This document shows, one piece after another, positions 24,098-32,851 of a stretch of 34,128 bases of DNA. The stretch's first letter is position 1, and every line of letters starts with the position of its first letter. The notes beneath the pieces are model-generated. The model was not told where the DNA came from and ran no database searches. It worked only from the letters and a program-made list of their open reading frames with translations. The stretch spans positions 1-34,128 of the forward strand of contig NZ_JAAHHS010000044.1 of the NCBI RefSeq assembly GCF_010692395.1, read 5' to 3'. The position numbers were made by a program, and so were the translations under genes. This DNA is from Moorena sp. SIO3H5 (GTDB taxonomy: Bacteria > Cyanobacteriota > Cyanobacteriia > Cyanobacteriales > Coleofasciculaceae).

Positions 24098-24139
24098 TAA
24101 AAATACTCAAAAAAAAAAAAATAATTGGGGGAAAACATC

Positions 24140-26383
24140 ATGACTGACTCAGCTAAGACACTCTGTCCCTACTGTGGGGTTGGCTGTGGTCTGGAAGTAT
24201 TGCCTCCAGCTGCTTCGGGTCGTGCTACCTATCGAGATAGTCAAGGGAATCCGATTTGGAAAGTCAGAGGCGATCGCTCTCATCCCTCAAGCCAGGGTAT
24301 GGTTTGTGTCAAAGGTGCTACGGTTAGTGAGTCTTTGGAGAAAGACCGCCTCAAGTATCCCATGATGCGGGATTCCCTAGATCAACCATTTCAGCGAGTG
24401 AGTTGGGATGAAGCCCTAGACCGAGTAGTCAATCAGATTCAGAGGGTTCGTTTTACCCAAGGACCAGAAGCAATTTGTATGTACGGTTCGGGTCAGTTTC
24501 AAACCGAAGACTACTATATCGCTCAGAAATTGCTCAAAGGTTGTCTCGGTACCAATAATTTTGATGCTAATTCCCGCCTGTGTATGTCTTCAGCTGTAGC
24601 TGGATACATCCAAAGTTTTGGTTCCGATGGACCTCCCTGCTGCTATGACGATCTAGAATTAACTGACTGTGCCTTTTTGATTGGGACTAATACAGCAGAG
24701 TGTCACCCCATCGTATTTAACCGTCTGCGTAAGCATCACAAAAAGCATCGTCATGTTAAAATGATAGTGGTAGACCCTCGCCGCACGTCTACCGCTGAAG
24801 TAGCTGATTTACATCTAGCGATTAAGCCGGGTACTGATATTGATTTACTCAATGGTATTGCTCACTTACTATTGCGCTCGGGTAAACTGGACACGGAATT
24901 TATTGAGGAGTGTACCAGCGACTTCTCCGCATACGCTCAGGTAATTATCAACTACCCACCGGATATCGTTGCTCAAAGATGTGGTATAGCGGTGCATGAA
25001 CTTGAGCAAGCCGCTCGCTACTGGGCAAAATCGAAGCGTGTCCTGTCTTTGTGGTCAATGGGGGTTAATCAATCTTCAGAAGGTACTGCTAAAGTCCGCA
25101 CCATCATTAATCTCCACCTGATGACAGGCAACATTGGTAAACCAGGAGCAGGACCATTTTCTCTAACTGGTCAACCTAATGCGATGGGAGGACGGGAAGC
25201 TGGGGGACTGGCTCACATCTTACCGGGTTATCGGGTAGTAAAGAATCCCCAACACCGTAGTGAGGTGGAACAATTATGGAAACTCAATCCAGGGACAATT
25301 TCCCCCAATCCTGGTCTTGATGCTTGGAGCATGATCAAAGGTCTAGAAACAGGAGAAGTCGGTTTCTTTTGGATTGCTGCTACTAACCCAGCTGTGAGTA
25401 TGCCGGATATTGAACGAACTAAGGCAGCCCTAAGAAAATCCTCTTTCACTGTCTATCAAGATGCCTACTACCCGACTGAAACCGCTGCTTATGCTCATGT
25501 CTTGCTCCCAGCAGCCCAGTGGAGTGAAAAGACTGGCGCTATGACTAACTCTGAGCGAGTTGTCACCCTTTGCCCCCAATTCCGTAATCCACCAGGGGAA
25601 GCCAGACCGGATTGGGAAATCTTTGCGGAAGTAGGGCGTCGCCTTGGCTTTACTAAAGAATTTGACTTTACTGACTCTGCCGCTGTCTATCGGGAATTTG
25701 TGCAACTGACCCGTGGACGACTTTGTGACATGACCGGACTTAGTCACGAACGCTTACGCAAAGACGGTCCGATTCAATGGCCCTGCCCAGAGGAGTTCCA
25801 AAATCAAGAGTCTTCTGAGTCAATCAGCAATACTGGCAAACGGCTTTATACTGACTTCCGATTCAATACGCCAGATAGCAAGGCAAAATTTGCCGCTTTC
25901 CATTCTAAAGGACTGGCAGAACCCCCGTCGGAGGATTACCCTTTGGTGCTGACCAGTGGCCGACTATATGGTCATTGGCACACCCAAACCCGCACCGGAC
26001 GGATTGAGAAAATCACCAAAATGTACCCCAATCCGTTACTAGAAATTCATCCCCGTGATGCCCAGAAGCTGGGGATTCAAGATGGGGGTTGGGTAGAAGT
26101 GCGATCGCGTCGCGGAACTTGCCGCTTCCAAGCTCAAGTCACTAAAGCTATTACTCCTGGTACAGTGTTTGTCCCCATGCACTGGGGAGCTTTGTGGGCA
26201 AATCAGGCAGAAGCTAATGCTCTGACCCATCCCGAATCTTGTCCCATTTCCCTGGAACCAGAATTAAAAGCCTGTGCTGTCAACTTGGTGCCCATCAGTG
26301 AAACTGAGAGTATGCGATCGCAAAATCCCAATCAAGAGCCATTAGGAACACCGATTTTACAAAAGCTCAAAGTTTTTAGTTGA
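24140..26383 (+). CDS. narB: Ferredoxin-dependent assimilatory nitrate reductase
   Basis: Reduces nitrate to nitrite in the cytoplasm with electrons from ferredoxin, using Mo-bis-MGD and one [4Fe-4S] cluster. I use ATG 24140 (747 residues), with GGGGGA upstream; the frame extends five codons to a TTG. Cluster cysteines are C9, C12, C16 and C56 (CPYCGVGC, then GMVCVKG). Further molybdopterin-binding signatures include [27 protein letters not shown] (with the Cys expected to bind Mo), [40 protein letters not shown] and, in the C-terminal domain, [17 protein letters not shown] and VPMHWG. The size and the lack of a C-terminal [2Fe-2S] domain fit the cyanobacterial NarB type. A narM-like gene is not recognisable nearby. 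Confidence 0.95.
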   Translation: MTDSAKTLCPYCGVGCGLEVLPPAASGRATYRDSQGNPIWKVRGDRSHPSSQGMVCVKGATVSESLEKDRLKYPMMRDSLDQPFQRVSWDEALDRVVNQIQRVRFTQGPEAICMYGSGQFQTEDYYIAQKLLKGCLGTNNFDANSRLCMSSAVAGYIQSFGSDGPPCCYDDLELTDCAFLIGTNTAECHPIVFNRLRKHHKKHRHVKMIVVDPRRTSTAEVADLHLAIKPGTDIDLLNGIAHLLLRSGKLDTEFIEECTSDFSAYAQVIINYPPDIVAQRCGIAVHELEQAARYWAKSKRVLSLWSMGVNQSSEGTAKVRTIINLHLMTGNIGKPGAGPFSLTGQPNAMGGREAGGLAHILPGYRVVKNPQHRSEVEQLWKLNPGTISPNPGLDAWSMIKGLETGEVGFFWIAATNPAVSMPDIERTKAALRKSSFTVYQDAYYPTETAAYAHVLLPAAQWSEKTGAMTNSERVVTLCPQFRNPPGEARPDWEIFAEVGRRLGFTKEFDFTDSAAVYREFVQLTRGRLCDMTGLSHERLRKDGPIQWPCPEEFQNQESSESISNTGKRLYTDFRFNTPDSKAKFAAFHSKGLAEPPSEDYPLVLTSGRLYGHWHTQTRTGRIEKITKMYPNPLLEIHPRDAQKLGIQDGGWVEVRSRRGTCRFQAQVTKAITPGTVFVPMHWGALWANQAEANALTHPESCPISLEPELKACAVNLVPISETESMRSQNPNQEPLGTPILQKLKVFS

Positions 26384-26423
26384 TTTTTAAAAGTTTAAGG
26401 TTAAAAGTTTAATCCTTCCCTTA

Positions 26424-26639
26424 TTAATTGCGCTCTGAGAGAGTTTCCCAAACACCTGCCTCACCAAGGGTAATTGGAGTCTCGTTTTGTGTCTGGGAAA
26501 AATTGGAAATAGACATAAACGGCACTAAGCCCATCACAAAGGAGCACAAAACGATCAGGAAAGTCATCCTGAGGGGATGCTGCCAGTGTGTAGTTACAAC
26601 ATGGGAGTGGGTTGTGCTACTAAGATCTTGCATGCTCAT
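26424..26639 (-). CDS. Small single-pass membrane protein candidate, unrecognised
   Basis: 71 residues, convergent with narB (40 bases between stops). GAGG lies about 9 bases before the ATG at 26639. One membrane segment is predicted around residues 25-45 (MTFLIVLCSFVMGLVPFMSI), with a His/Thr-rich N-terminus (SSTTHSHVVTTHWQHP) and a polar C-terminus. An overlapping plus-strand frame of similar length looks less protein-like (Arg/Cys-rich, no ribosome binding site). I do not recognise a family. Its position suggests no function beyond adjacency to nitrate genes. Confidence 0.5.
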   Translation of the reverse strand: MSMQDLSSTTHSHVVTTHWQHPLRMTFLIVLCSFVMGLVPFMSISNFSQTQNETPITLGEAGVWETLSERN

Positions 26640-26724
26640 GACTAAAACCTCAGAATAGATGTGTACGAATATGTGGATAGTTCACTGTTGTCTTTGAGGA
26701 TGCAGTGCATTGTTCCTATTCATG

Positions 26725-26761
26725 CCAAGTTGCAGGGACCGTCTGCAACTTGGTATTTTTT
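26725..26761 (+). terminator. Strong Rho-independent terminator, plus strand
   Basis: CCAAGTTGCAG (26725-26735) and CTGCAACTTGG (26743-26753) pair perfectly over 11 bases with a 7-base loop, followed by TATTTTTT. It is the best intrinsic terminator in the window. It may end narB transcripts after about 340 bases of 3' RNA antisense to the small gene, or end an unannotated small RNA. Confidence 0.85.
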
Positions 26762-26893
26762 GATGCACTAAAATCCTTGACATCTCGAATCATACAAAAA
26801 TTTTTCGAAAAAGTAGCTAGATTTACCAAATAAAACATAAAAAGTAACATTAGTTACTGAATTTAATTAATTTTTGTGAAATAGAGTAAATTA

Positions 26894-27676
26894 ATGAAGT
26901 TTATAGGCATAGATCTCGGTTGGACTTCTGGAGCAACTGGCCTTTGTTGCTTAGATTGGTCTGCTGGCACCCTAAACCTGCTAGATTTAGACCGCAAAGA
27001 GTCAATCACAGATATTCTGAACTGGATAGACCATTGGTCCCCATCTCCAGAACCCGCCATGGTAGCAGTAGACGCTCCTACCCTGATTCCCAACCCTACA
27101 GGAATGCGCCTACCGGATAGACTGACCCACAAATACTTTGGTCGCTATCATGCCGGGTGCTATCCCGCCAACCTCCAGCGCCCCTTCGCCCAGCGCACCG
27201 TAGAATTTAGCCTGAGCCTAGAACAACGGCAATTTATCCATGCCCCAACCATCACTCCCCAAAAACTAGGGCGCTACCAAATTGAAGTTTTTCCCCATCC
27301 CGCCATTGTCCAGCTATTCAACCTCAATCGCATCCTCAAATACAAAAAAGGCAAACTAAGCGAACGACACGCTGAACTAACCAAACTTCGTCAATATATT
27401 CTCGATACCCTACCCACCCTCACCCCTGCTCTCAACTCCCTATCATCCTCACCCCTTACTTCCAGTCTTTGCAGTTCATTTCTGCCCCAAATCCCCACTA
27501 CAGGTAAAGCGCTCAAAGCGGCTGAAGACCAGCTAGATAGCATCATCTGCGCCTATGTAGGAGCTCACTGGTGGTATTGGGGAACTGAATTTAACTTGGT
27601 GTTAGGAGATGTAACAACTGGGTATATTGTTATTCCTGCTCCCAACCAAGACGGGCAAAAGGGAAAAGATTTATGA
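26894..27676 (+). CDS. DUF429 family protein (predicted RNase H-fold nuclease-like)
   Basis: A 260-residue cytoplasmic protein. The N-terminus FIGIDLGWTSGATGLCCLD has the first-strand Asp of an RNase H-like fold. Other family features are VAVDAPTLIPN (about 57-67), GCYPANLQRPFAQRTVEFS, the EVFPHPAIVQLFNL segment, KYKKGKLSERHAEL, and a C-terminal KAAEDQLDSIICAYVGAHWWYWG with paired acidic residues. These match DUF429, a family of predicted nucleases with no established role. The Ser/Leu/Pro-rich stretch before the last block (about 175-198) looks like a linker. chlI starts 72 bases downstream on the same strand. Confidence 0.8.
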   Translation: MKFIGIDLGWTSGATGLCCLDWSAGTLNLLDLDRKESITDILNWIDHWSPSPEPAMVAVDAPTLIPNPTGMRLPDRLTHKYFGRYHAGCYPANLQRPFAQRTVEFSLSLEQRQFIHAPTITPQKLGRYQIEVFPHPAIVQLFNLNRILKYKKGKLSERHAELTKLRQYILDTLPTLTPALNSLSSSPLTSSLCSSFLPQIPTTGKALKAAEDQLDSIICAYVGAHWWYWGTEFNLVLGDVTTGYIVIPAPNQDGQKGKDL

Positions 27677-27748
27677 AAACTCAAGGCACGCACTATGGCA
27701 AAATGGTAATCGTCGAGAAAAACCAACCATAACAATTAAGTAATCCCA

Positions 27749-28810
27749 GTGAGTCCTACTGCCCAAGCGCCCAAGACTACTCGCCGCCTAGTGTTTCCTT
27801 TCACCGCCATTGTCGGTCAAGAAGAAATGAAACTGGCATTGCTCCTAAATGTGATCGATCCCAAAATTGGGGGAGTAATGATCATGGGCGATCGCGGCAC
27901 AGGCAAATCTACTACTATTCGTGCCTTAGCTGATTTATTACCAGAAATCGATGTAGTTGCTGAAGACCCCTTCAACAGTGACCCTAAGGATCCTGACTGG
28001 ATGGGCAATGGTAACGGAACAGCTGCATCCAGGACTTCGGTCAAGAAAAAAGTTCCCATGATAGATTTACCCTTAGGGGCAACCGAAGACCGAGTTTGTG
28101 GCACCATTGATATTGAAAAAGCTTTATCTGAAGGGGTCAAAGCGTTTGAACCAGGACTCTTGGCTAAAGCTAATCGAGGTATCCTATATGTCGATGAGGT
28201 TAATCTGCTAGATGACCACCTAGTGGATGTACTATTAGACTCCGCTGCTAGTGGTTGGAATACTGTAGAACGGGAAGGTATATCTATTCGCCACCCTGCT
28301 CGCTTTGTTTTAGTAGGTTCTGGTAACCCAGAAGAAGGAGAATTACGACCCCAGTTACTAGACCGCTTTGGGATGCACGCGGAAATCCGTACGGTCAAAG
28401 AACCAGTGCTGCGAGTCAAAATTGTGGAAGAACGGGGAGAGTTTGATCAAAATCCTAACCAATATGTTGAACAGCACCAATCTGAGCAAGAAGCGTTACA
28501 GAAACAGATAGTAATGGCTCAACAGCGACTTGCTGAAGTAGAAATGGACTATGACTTTCGGGTAAATATTTCAGAAGTTTGCTCAGAACTGGATGTAGAT
28601 GGACTCAGGGGTGATATTGTCACTAATCGTGCGGCTAAGGCTCTGGCTGCATTTGAAGGACGAACTGAAGTGACAGTGGATGATATCCGCCGGGTGATTA
28701 CCTTATGTTTACGGCACCGTTTGCGTAAAGACCCCCTGGAGTCGATTGATTCAGGATATAAGGTGCTGAAATCCTTTAACCGTGTTTTTGGGGTTGAAGC
28801 AGCTGAATAA
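27749..28810 (+). CDS. chlI: Magnesium chelatase ATPase subunit I
   Basis: The AAA+ motor subunit that, with ChlD and ChlH, inserts Mg2+ into protoporphyrin IX, the first committed step to chlorophyll. 353 residues from a GTG start at 27749, of typical length. Signatures: [19 protein letters not shown], Walker [10 protein letters not shown] (about 47-55), the ChlI-type insert with [22 protein letters not shown], Walker [40 protein letters not shown] (sensor 1 and arginine finger region) and the C-terminal [25 protein letters not shown] helices. A housekeeping photosynthesis gene, and firm evidence for a phototroph. Confidence 0.96.
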   Translation: MSPTAQAPKTTRRLVFPFTAIVGQEEMKLALLLNVIDPKIGGVMIMGDRGTGKSTTIRALADLLPEIDVVAEDPFNSDPKDPDWMGNGNGTAASRTSVKKKVPMIDLPLGATEDRVCGTIDIEKALSEGVKAFEPGLLAKANRGILYVDEVNLLDDHLVDVLLDSAASGWNTVEREGISIRHPARFVLVGSGNPEEGELRPQLLDRFGMHAEIRTVKEPVLRVKIVEERGEFDQNPNQYVEQHQSEQEALQKQIVMAQQRLAEVEMDYDFRVNISEVCSELDVDGLRGDIVTNRAAKALAAFEGRTEVTVDDIRRVITLCLRHRLRKDPLESIDSGYKVLKSFNRVFGVEAAE

Positions 28811-29080
28811 GATTAATTTACTGTAGCGCAATGATTAATCAGTAATAGTTAATGGGTAATCGGTGATATTGTCCCAATGCGATCGCAAAAACTCAGCAGG
28901 TAGGTATTGGATGCCAGGGTTGAAGACTTGCCCCTAAGTCTACCCTCGGTATGGTTGTAGCAGCATATGAGATCATTTCCGCTTGATTGCGAGAATCAAG
29001 CTCAAACCTACATGGGCACATAATTTATGGAACTCAATCGCTACATCCCCTACAGTAAGAGAGTTTGAGTTGTACTATTT

Positions 29081-29108
29081 TACAACTGAACTTTTTAGTT
29101 CAGTTGTA
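29081..29108 (+). terminator. Hairpin with T-rich loop upstream of the spondin-domain gene
   Basis: TACAACTGAAC and GTTCAGTTGTA pair perfectly over 11 bases around TTTTTA. The following bases (ATTATTTTCAC) are moderately T-rich. It could terminate chlI transcripts after a long 3' region or act in the leader of the next gene. Confidence 0.45.
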
Positions 29109-29194
29109 ATTATTTTCACATTTGTCATAACTTTACTAATAGGACTATTTTTACTCTCTTGAAATTATTTTCACATTTGTCATAACTTTACTAA
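29108..29194. repeat. 32-base direct repeat, two copies 55 bases apart
   Basis: The sequence beginning AATTATTTTCACATTTGTCA is identical at 29108-29139 and 29163-29194 and ends CTTTACTAA. The copies lie about 110-200 bases upstream of the spondin-domain start, where regulatory sites would be expected. Confidence 0.85.
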
Positions 29195-29305
29195 ATATCC
29201 ATCCAAATTATTTTGTCCATAAAGCTTTTTAATTATAGATTGATAAAGGAATTTGATTGTAATAATTTAAAGCTAGCAATAAATAGTTCATTCAACTTAG
29301 TAATT

Positions 29306-30223
29306 ATGAATGGAATCAAAGCTTTAAAAAACCAGGCAGTTTTCTTAGCTAGTTTACTTACTGTTGGCTCAACAGTGAGCATAGCCTCAACGGCAAACGC
29401 TGTGACTCTTAAGGTAACTGTTGAGAATTTGACACCAGAAAATGGTGGTGTTGTCACTCCTGTTTGGTTTGGTTTTCATGATGGTAGTTTTGATAGTTTT
29501 AATATTGGCGAATCTGCTTCTTCTGGAATAGAAACCATAGCAGAAGATGCGATCACAGGTCTTGAAGCTACTGTTCCTGGTCTACTTGAATCCTTGATAG
29601 AACTAGGTCTTGATCCCAACAATGTCCCACCCCAAAGTTCACTTATTGCTGGTCTGTTTGCTGACAGTGCTGCTGCTCAAAACGGTGGTGTTCAAGGTAT
29701 AGTTGTAGATTTAGATAGCCCTCTAGGTCTTTTCCCTGGGGATGTTGTCTCGACAAAAATCAAGCTGGATGAAGATTTAGCTAGCAACTCCTTCTTCAGC
29801 TACGGTGCAATGTACATCCCTAGTAATGACGCTTTTATTGCTAACGATAACCCAATCGCCATCTTTGATGCTGATGGTAAATTTACTGGTGCAGACTTCA
29901 TTGTTCTAGGTGACCAGGTTTGGGATGCTGGTACAGAAGTGAACGATGAGAGTCCTTTGAATGTACCATTTACTCTTGCTGAAGTTGGGAATGGTATTGA
30001 TGAAAACGGTGTTGTTCTGCCTCATCCTGGTTTTCTACCAGCAGGTAGCGGTGGTATTTTAGATTTTGGAGATGGATTATTTGCCAATGCTGATTTCACC
30101 ACACCAGGTTTTCAGGTAGCCCGGATTACCATTGAAAAAGTCCCAGAACCAGCCACAATTACAGGACTGTTATTACTAGGTGGTTTATCAATATTACGTC
30201 GTCGAGTTGGTCGCAGCAGATAA
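29306..30223 (+). CDS. Secreted spondin-domain protein with PEP-CTERM sorting signal
   Basis: 305 residues from the ATG at 29306, chosen because it places a signal peptide at the N-terminus (hydrophobic core around 11-25, cleavage after ANA near residue 32); the frame extends upstream to a TTG at 29213. The body matches the spondin_N domain: VTVENLTPENGGVVTPVWFGFHDGSFD, VDLDSPLGLFPGDVVSTKIKL, SFFSYGAMYIPSNDAFIANDNPIAIFDADGKF. The C-terminus has PEP-CTERM features: VPEPATITG, a hydrophobic helix and the basic tail RRRVGRSR, signalling processing by an exosortase and display or release at the outer surface. Many acidic loops could bind calcium. Substrate or ligand unknown. It appears to be a single-gene unit. 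Confidence 0.88.
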   Translation: MNGIKALKNQAVFLASLLTVGSTVSIASTANAVTLKVTVENLTPENGGVVTPVWFGFHDGSFDSFNIGESASSGIETIAEDAITGLEATVPGLLESLIELGLDPNNVPPQSSLIAGLFADSAAAQNGGVQGIVVDLDSPLGLFPGDVVSTKIKLDEDLASNSFFSYGAMYIPSNDAFIANDNPIAIFDADGKFTGADFIVLGDQVWDAGTEVNDESPLNVPFTLAEVGNGIDENGVVLPHPGFLPAGSGGILDFGDGLFANADFTTPGFQVARITIEKVPEPATITGLLLLGGLSILRRRVGRSR

Positions 30224-30538
30224 CTTTTTTGTTTGAAGGGGCTGGCAACTGTTAAGGATTTTCTCCAAGAATGTTGCACTATCTACAAAGATGTGTTAGA
30301 CTTTAAACATAGATTCAGTTTCATTAGAGATACTTTGCGACTTACATTAAAGCCGAAAACCAAGGGTTTAAGGGTTGCGTTTTTTGTCAATAGTGGAATC
30401 AAATTTATGCGCTAAGCCGGGCATAGTCCGGGTTTAGCCTTGGGAGATACCCCCTGGCTGGCAAAATCCAGCTTGCATTAGTGAGCCAAAATCTGATTTG
30501 TAGATTTTGGTAGCTAAAAAGTATCGGTGACACACTAA

Positions 30539-30567
30539 GCTGTTGTGCATTTAAATTGCACAACAGC
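30539..30567. repeat. 29-base palindromic repeat, copy B
   Basis: Same as 9867-9895 except for one base, which leaves one mismatch in the stem. The flanking AAGGCA is shared. Confidence 0.85.
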
Positions 30568-30619
30568 AAGGCAGAAGGCAGAAGGGGAAAGAGTTTCAGG
30601 TTTTTTTCCTGATTTAATC

Positions 30620-30650
30620 AAGGGATGCAGTGCGCCGCACTGCATCCCTT
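30620..30650. repeat. 31-base perfect palindrome
   Basis: AAGGGATGCAGTGCG and CGCACTGCATCCCTT pair over 15 bases around one C. The GGATGCAG ends resemble the ends of the 52-bp element in the Uma2 gene, so it may be a related mini-element. No T run follows. Confidence 0.8.
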
Positions 30651-31171
30651 CTGAGTAAGGCTTCTAGAATTTAAATGCGTTTGCCCTGACTAGCCTGGTT
30701 GACTCACAACACTATTCAACTCCTGGCATAAATAACCAAGTTAAGGGTGATAGGTAGTATAGAGCAATCCTAATTAGCTATCCTAATTCCTAGGTGAACA
30801 CTACTCCTGTCCTGAGTTTTCAGTTTTGAGTTCTCAGTTGGGCAGTTTTGGGTCAGACCGATCACTGTTCACTTTCCCTATAGGATTGCTGTTATAGCGC
30901 TACGCGCAAGGCAAGAGGCAAGAGGCATGCATGCAAAAGTTGATTACAACAGCTTTTGGTGCTTGTATCAATGTCAAACACGAAGAATGCGTAGTGCTAT
31001 ATGCTTTGCTTTAAGAAAGATTGACTATTTCGACAGCTGGATTTTTCAGCCATCTGCTGTCAATTGTGCTCATTGTACTCGTAAGTATTCAGCGTTTAGC
31101 GTTTAGCTTTCAGCTAATCCTAGTCAGGATAATCCTAAATACTTACGTTTGCTTTTCTCCGTGAGGTAACT

Positions 31172-32572
31172 ATGAAAGGAATAGCGAGTAGCTTTAGCTG
31201 GTTGCTAGCAACACTACACTTCACCGGAACTATCAGTGCTCTTTCGGTGCAAGCACAAGTCACTGAGCCAATGTCTAACCACACTGGCTCCAATGCTCTT
31301 ACTCAAACTATTGCTCAATCACCAGCTGTTAATCCCCCCAACTTTGGACAAGCCCTGGACAACAACCAAGTAGTAGAAGCTGTACCTTTAATTGAACAAA
31401 CTTGGGAAAAACAATATCAGCACCACCTCAACATCAATTTTCCTGAGCAATCCATCACTGTGGAAGAAATTGCTGATACTCTTGACAAAATCAGCAATCA
31501 AACTGGTCAAAAGCCTGGTCTTATCTACATGGTTCCGCGATCGCAGCAACTAGAGCTGGTATTAATTACACCAGAAGGTAAGCCCATTCACAAGCGTGTC
31601 TCGACGGCTAATCAGGAAGCTCTGTTGAGCCTAGTGGAAGAGTTTATCGACACTATTACTCATCCTATTCGTAGACACACTAAAGATTATCTACCAGTAG
31701 CTCAGCAACTCTATCAGTGGATGATTGAGCCATTGGAACCATACCTTAAAACTCAAGGTATCGATAATCTAATTTTTTGCCTAGGTGGAGGGTTACGCCA
31801 CCTGCCCTTTGCTGCCTTACATGATGGCCAAGAGTTTCTGGTGGAAAAGTATAGCTTAGCCCTGATTCCGGCCTTTAAATTAACAGATACTGTCTATAGT
31901 AATCTGAAAAATTCCCAAGTTTTGGCTATGGGGGCATCAGAATTTAATGAACACAATTCTTTACCTGCTGTGCCGGTAGAGTTATCTGTTATCACTCAAT
32001 ATCCTTGGCAAGGTAAATCTTTCTTGAACAATGATTTTACCATAAATAATCTAAAGTGGCAACAGCGATCTAATAAGAATTATAAAATCCTGCACTTGGC
32101 AACTCATTCAGACTTCAAAGCGGGAAAACCAAGCAAGTCTTATATTCAGTTTTGGGATAGTAAACTGACTTTAGAGGAATTCACTAAATTCCGTTGGCAA
32201 TCACCAACAATAGAATTATTGGTGCTGAGTTCTTGTCGCACTGCTATCGGAGATAAAGAAGCTGAGTTAGGCTTTGCAGGATTAGCAGTCCGCGCCAATG
32301 TCAAGTCAGCAGTCGCTAGTTTATGGTATGTCAGCGATGGGGGAACCTTAGTGCTGATGAGTGAATTTTATCGGTCTCTTAAGACTGTACCAATTAAGGC
32401 TGAAGCCTTGCGACAAGCTCAGATTGGGATGTTGAAAAAAAAGGTAAGTTTGGCTAGTGTTACTGATTTACCAAATGTATCTTTACCTCCAGAACTAGCA
32501 TCTCTCAACTATGAAGATTTATCCCATCCCTATTATTGGGCGGCTTTTACTGTAGTTGGTAATCCTTGGTAA
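31172..32572 (+). CDS. Secreted CHAT-domain caspase-like protease
   Basis: 466 residues with a signal peptide (hydrophobic core about 7-25, cleavage after QAQ/VQA near residue 29), so probably exported. No TPR repeats are visible in the N-terminal third, unlike many CHAT proteins. The CHAT domain spans about 170-466, from YQWMIEPLEPYL and FCLGGGLRHLPFAALHDG through the catalytic H312 (LHLATHSDF) and C355 (VLSSCRTA) to the family end HPYYWAAFTVVGNPW. Both catalytic residues are intact, so activity is plausible; the substrate is unknown. The ATG is preceded by GTGAGG. It converges with another CHAT gene, the two stops being 279 bases apart. Confidence 0.9.
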   Translation: MKGIASSFSWLLATLHFTGTISALSVQAQVTEPMSNHTGSNALTQTIAQSPAVNPPNFGQALDNNQVVEAVPLIEQTWEKQYQHHLNINFPEQSITVEEIADTLDKISNQTGQKPGLIYMVPRSQQLELVLITPEGKPIHKRVSTANQEALLSLVEEFIDTITHPIRRHTKDYLPVAQQLYQWMIEPLEPYLKTQGIDNLIFCLGGGLRHLPFAALHDGQEFLVEKYSLALIPAFKLTDTVYSNLKNSQVLAMGASEFNEHNSLPAVPVELSVITQYPWQGKSFLNNDFTINNLKWQQRSNKNYKILHLATHSDFKAGKPSKSYIQFWDSKLTLEEFTKFRWQSPTIELLVLSSCRTAIGDKEAELGFAGLAVRANVKSAVASLWYVSDGGTLVLMSEFYRSLKTVPIKAEALRQAQIGMLKKKVSLASVTDLPNVSLPPELASLNYEDLSHPYYWAAFTVVGNPW

Positions 32573-32851
32573 GTAGTCCGACAAAAGTAAAATTAACTGT
32601 TGAAATAGGGAGCAGGGAGCAGGGAGCAGGGAGCAGAGGGGCTTTTGGCAACTTTACATCGCTGTTTCCTGTTCCCTATTACCTACTATTTATAAGTGTT
32701 CAACGTGTTCAACGGAACATGATATAGCGTTTCTAGGACTCATGAGGTACACATTATTTTTTCCATCTTCCCTGCTCCCTGCTCCCTGCTCCCTGCTCCC
32801 TAAAAACCATAAATTTGTACCTCAAAAGTCGTAGAATTGCTATATTAGCTA
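32573..32851. repeat. Inverted pair of heptad arrays between convergent CHAT genes
   Basis: Four GGGAGCA units at 32608-32635 face four TGCTCCC units at 32773-32800 across 137 bases. With flanking bases they form a 31-bp perfect stem. The location between two convergent stops suits a two-way transcription end. Confidence 0.85.

Larger units (their letters stand above)
23692..24139. other. nrtP-narB intergenic region
   Basis: About 450 bases with no gene. It contains an 11-bp hairpin (23756-23781), AT-rich filler and a run of 13 A residues (24109-24121) directly before the narB ribosome binding site (GGGGGA). A TATACT hexamer at 24093-24098 could be a -10 box, without a well-spaced -35. Confidence 0.6.
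28811..29305. other. Gene-free stretch between chlI and the spondin-domain gene
   Basis: About 500 bases. It contains an 8-bp hairpin (28981-29001, GCTTGATT/AATCAAGC), an 11-bp hairpin (29081-29108) and a 32-base direct repeat (29108-29139 and 29163-29194). No coding region is supported. Confidence 0.7.
30224..31171. other. Repeat-rich gene-free stretch
   Basis: About 950 bases with no supported gene. It includes copy B of the 29-base palindrome (30539-30567), a 31-base perfect palindrome (30620-30650), short AGGCA(A/G)A-type tandem repeats (near 30568-30585 and 30906-30927) and AGCGTTTAGCGTTTAGC repeats just before the next gene (near 31090-31115). Confidence 0.65.

Noticed and set aside
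26428..26658. Plus-strand frame opposite the small membrane protein candidate
   Set aside because: Arg/Cys/Val-rich shadow without a ribosome binding site; the minus-strand frame has a better start and a clear membrane segment.
27817..28419. Long minus-strand frame (200 codons) inside chlI
   Set aside because: Ser/Pro/Arg-rich composition typical of the antisense of a conserved gene; chlI is unambiguous.
30233..30415. 60-codon plus-strand frame after the spondin-domain gene
   Set aside because: Begins with TTG 10 bases after the previous stop, no ribosome binding site, no family recognised. Too weak to call a gene.
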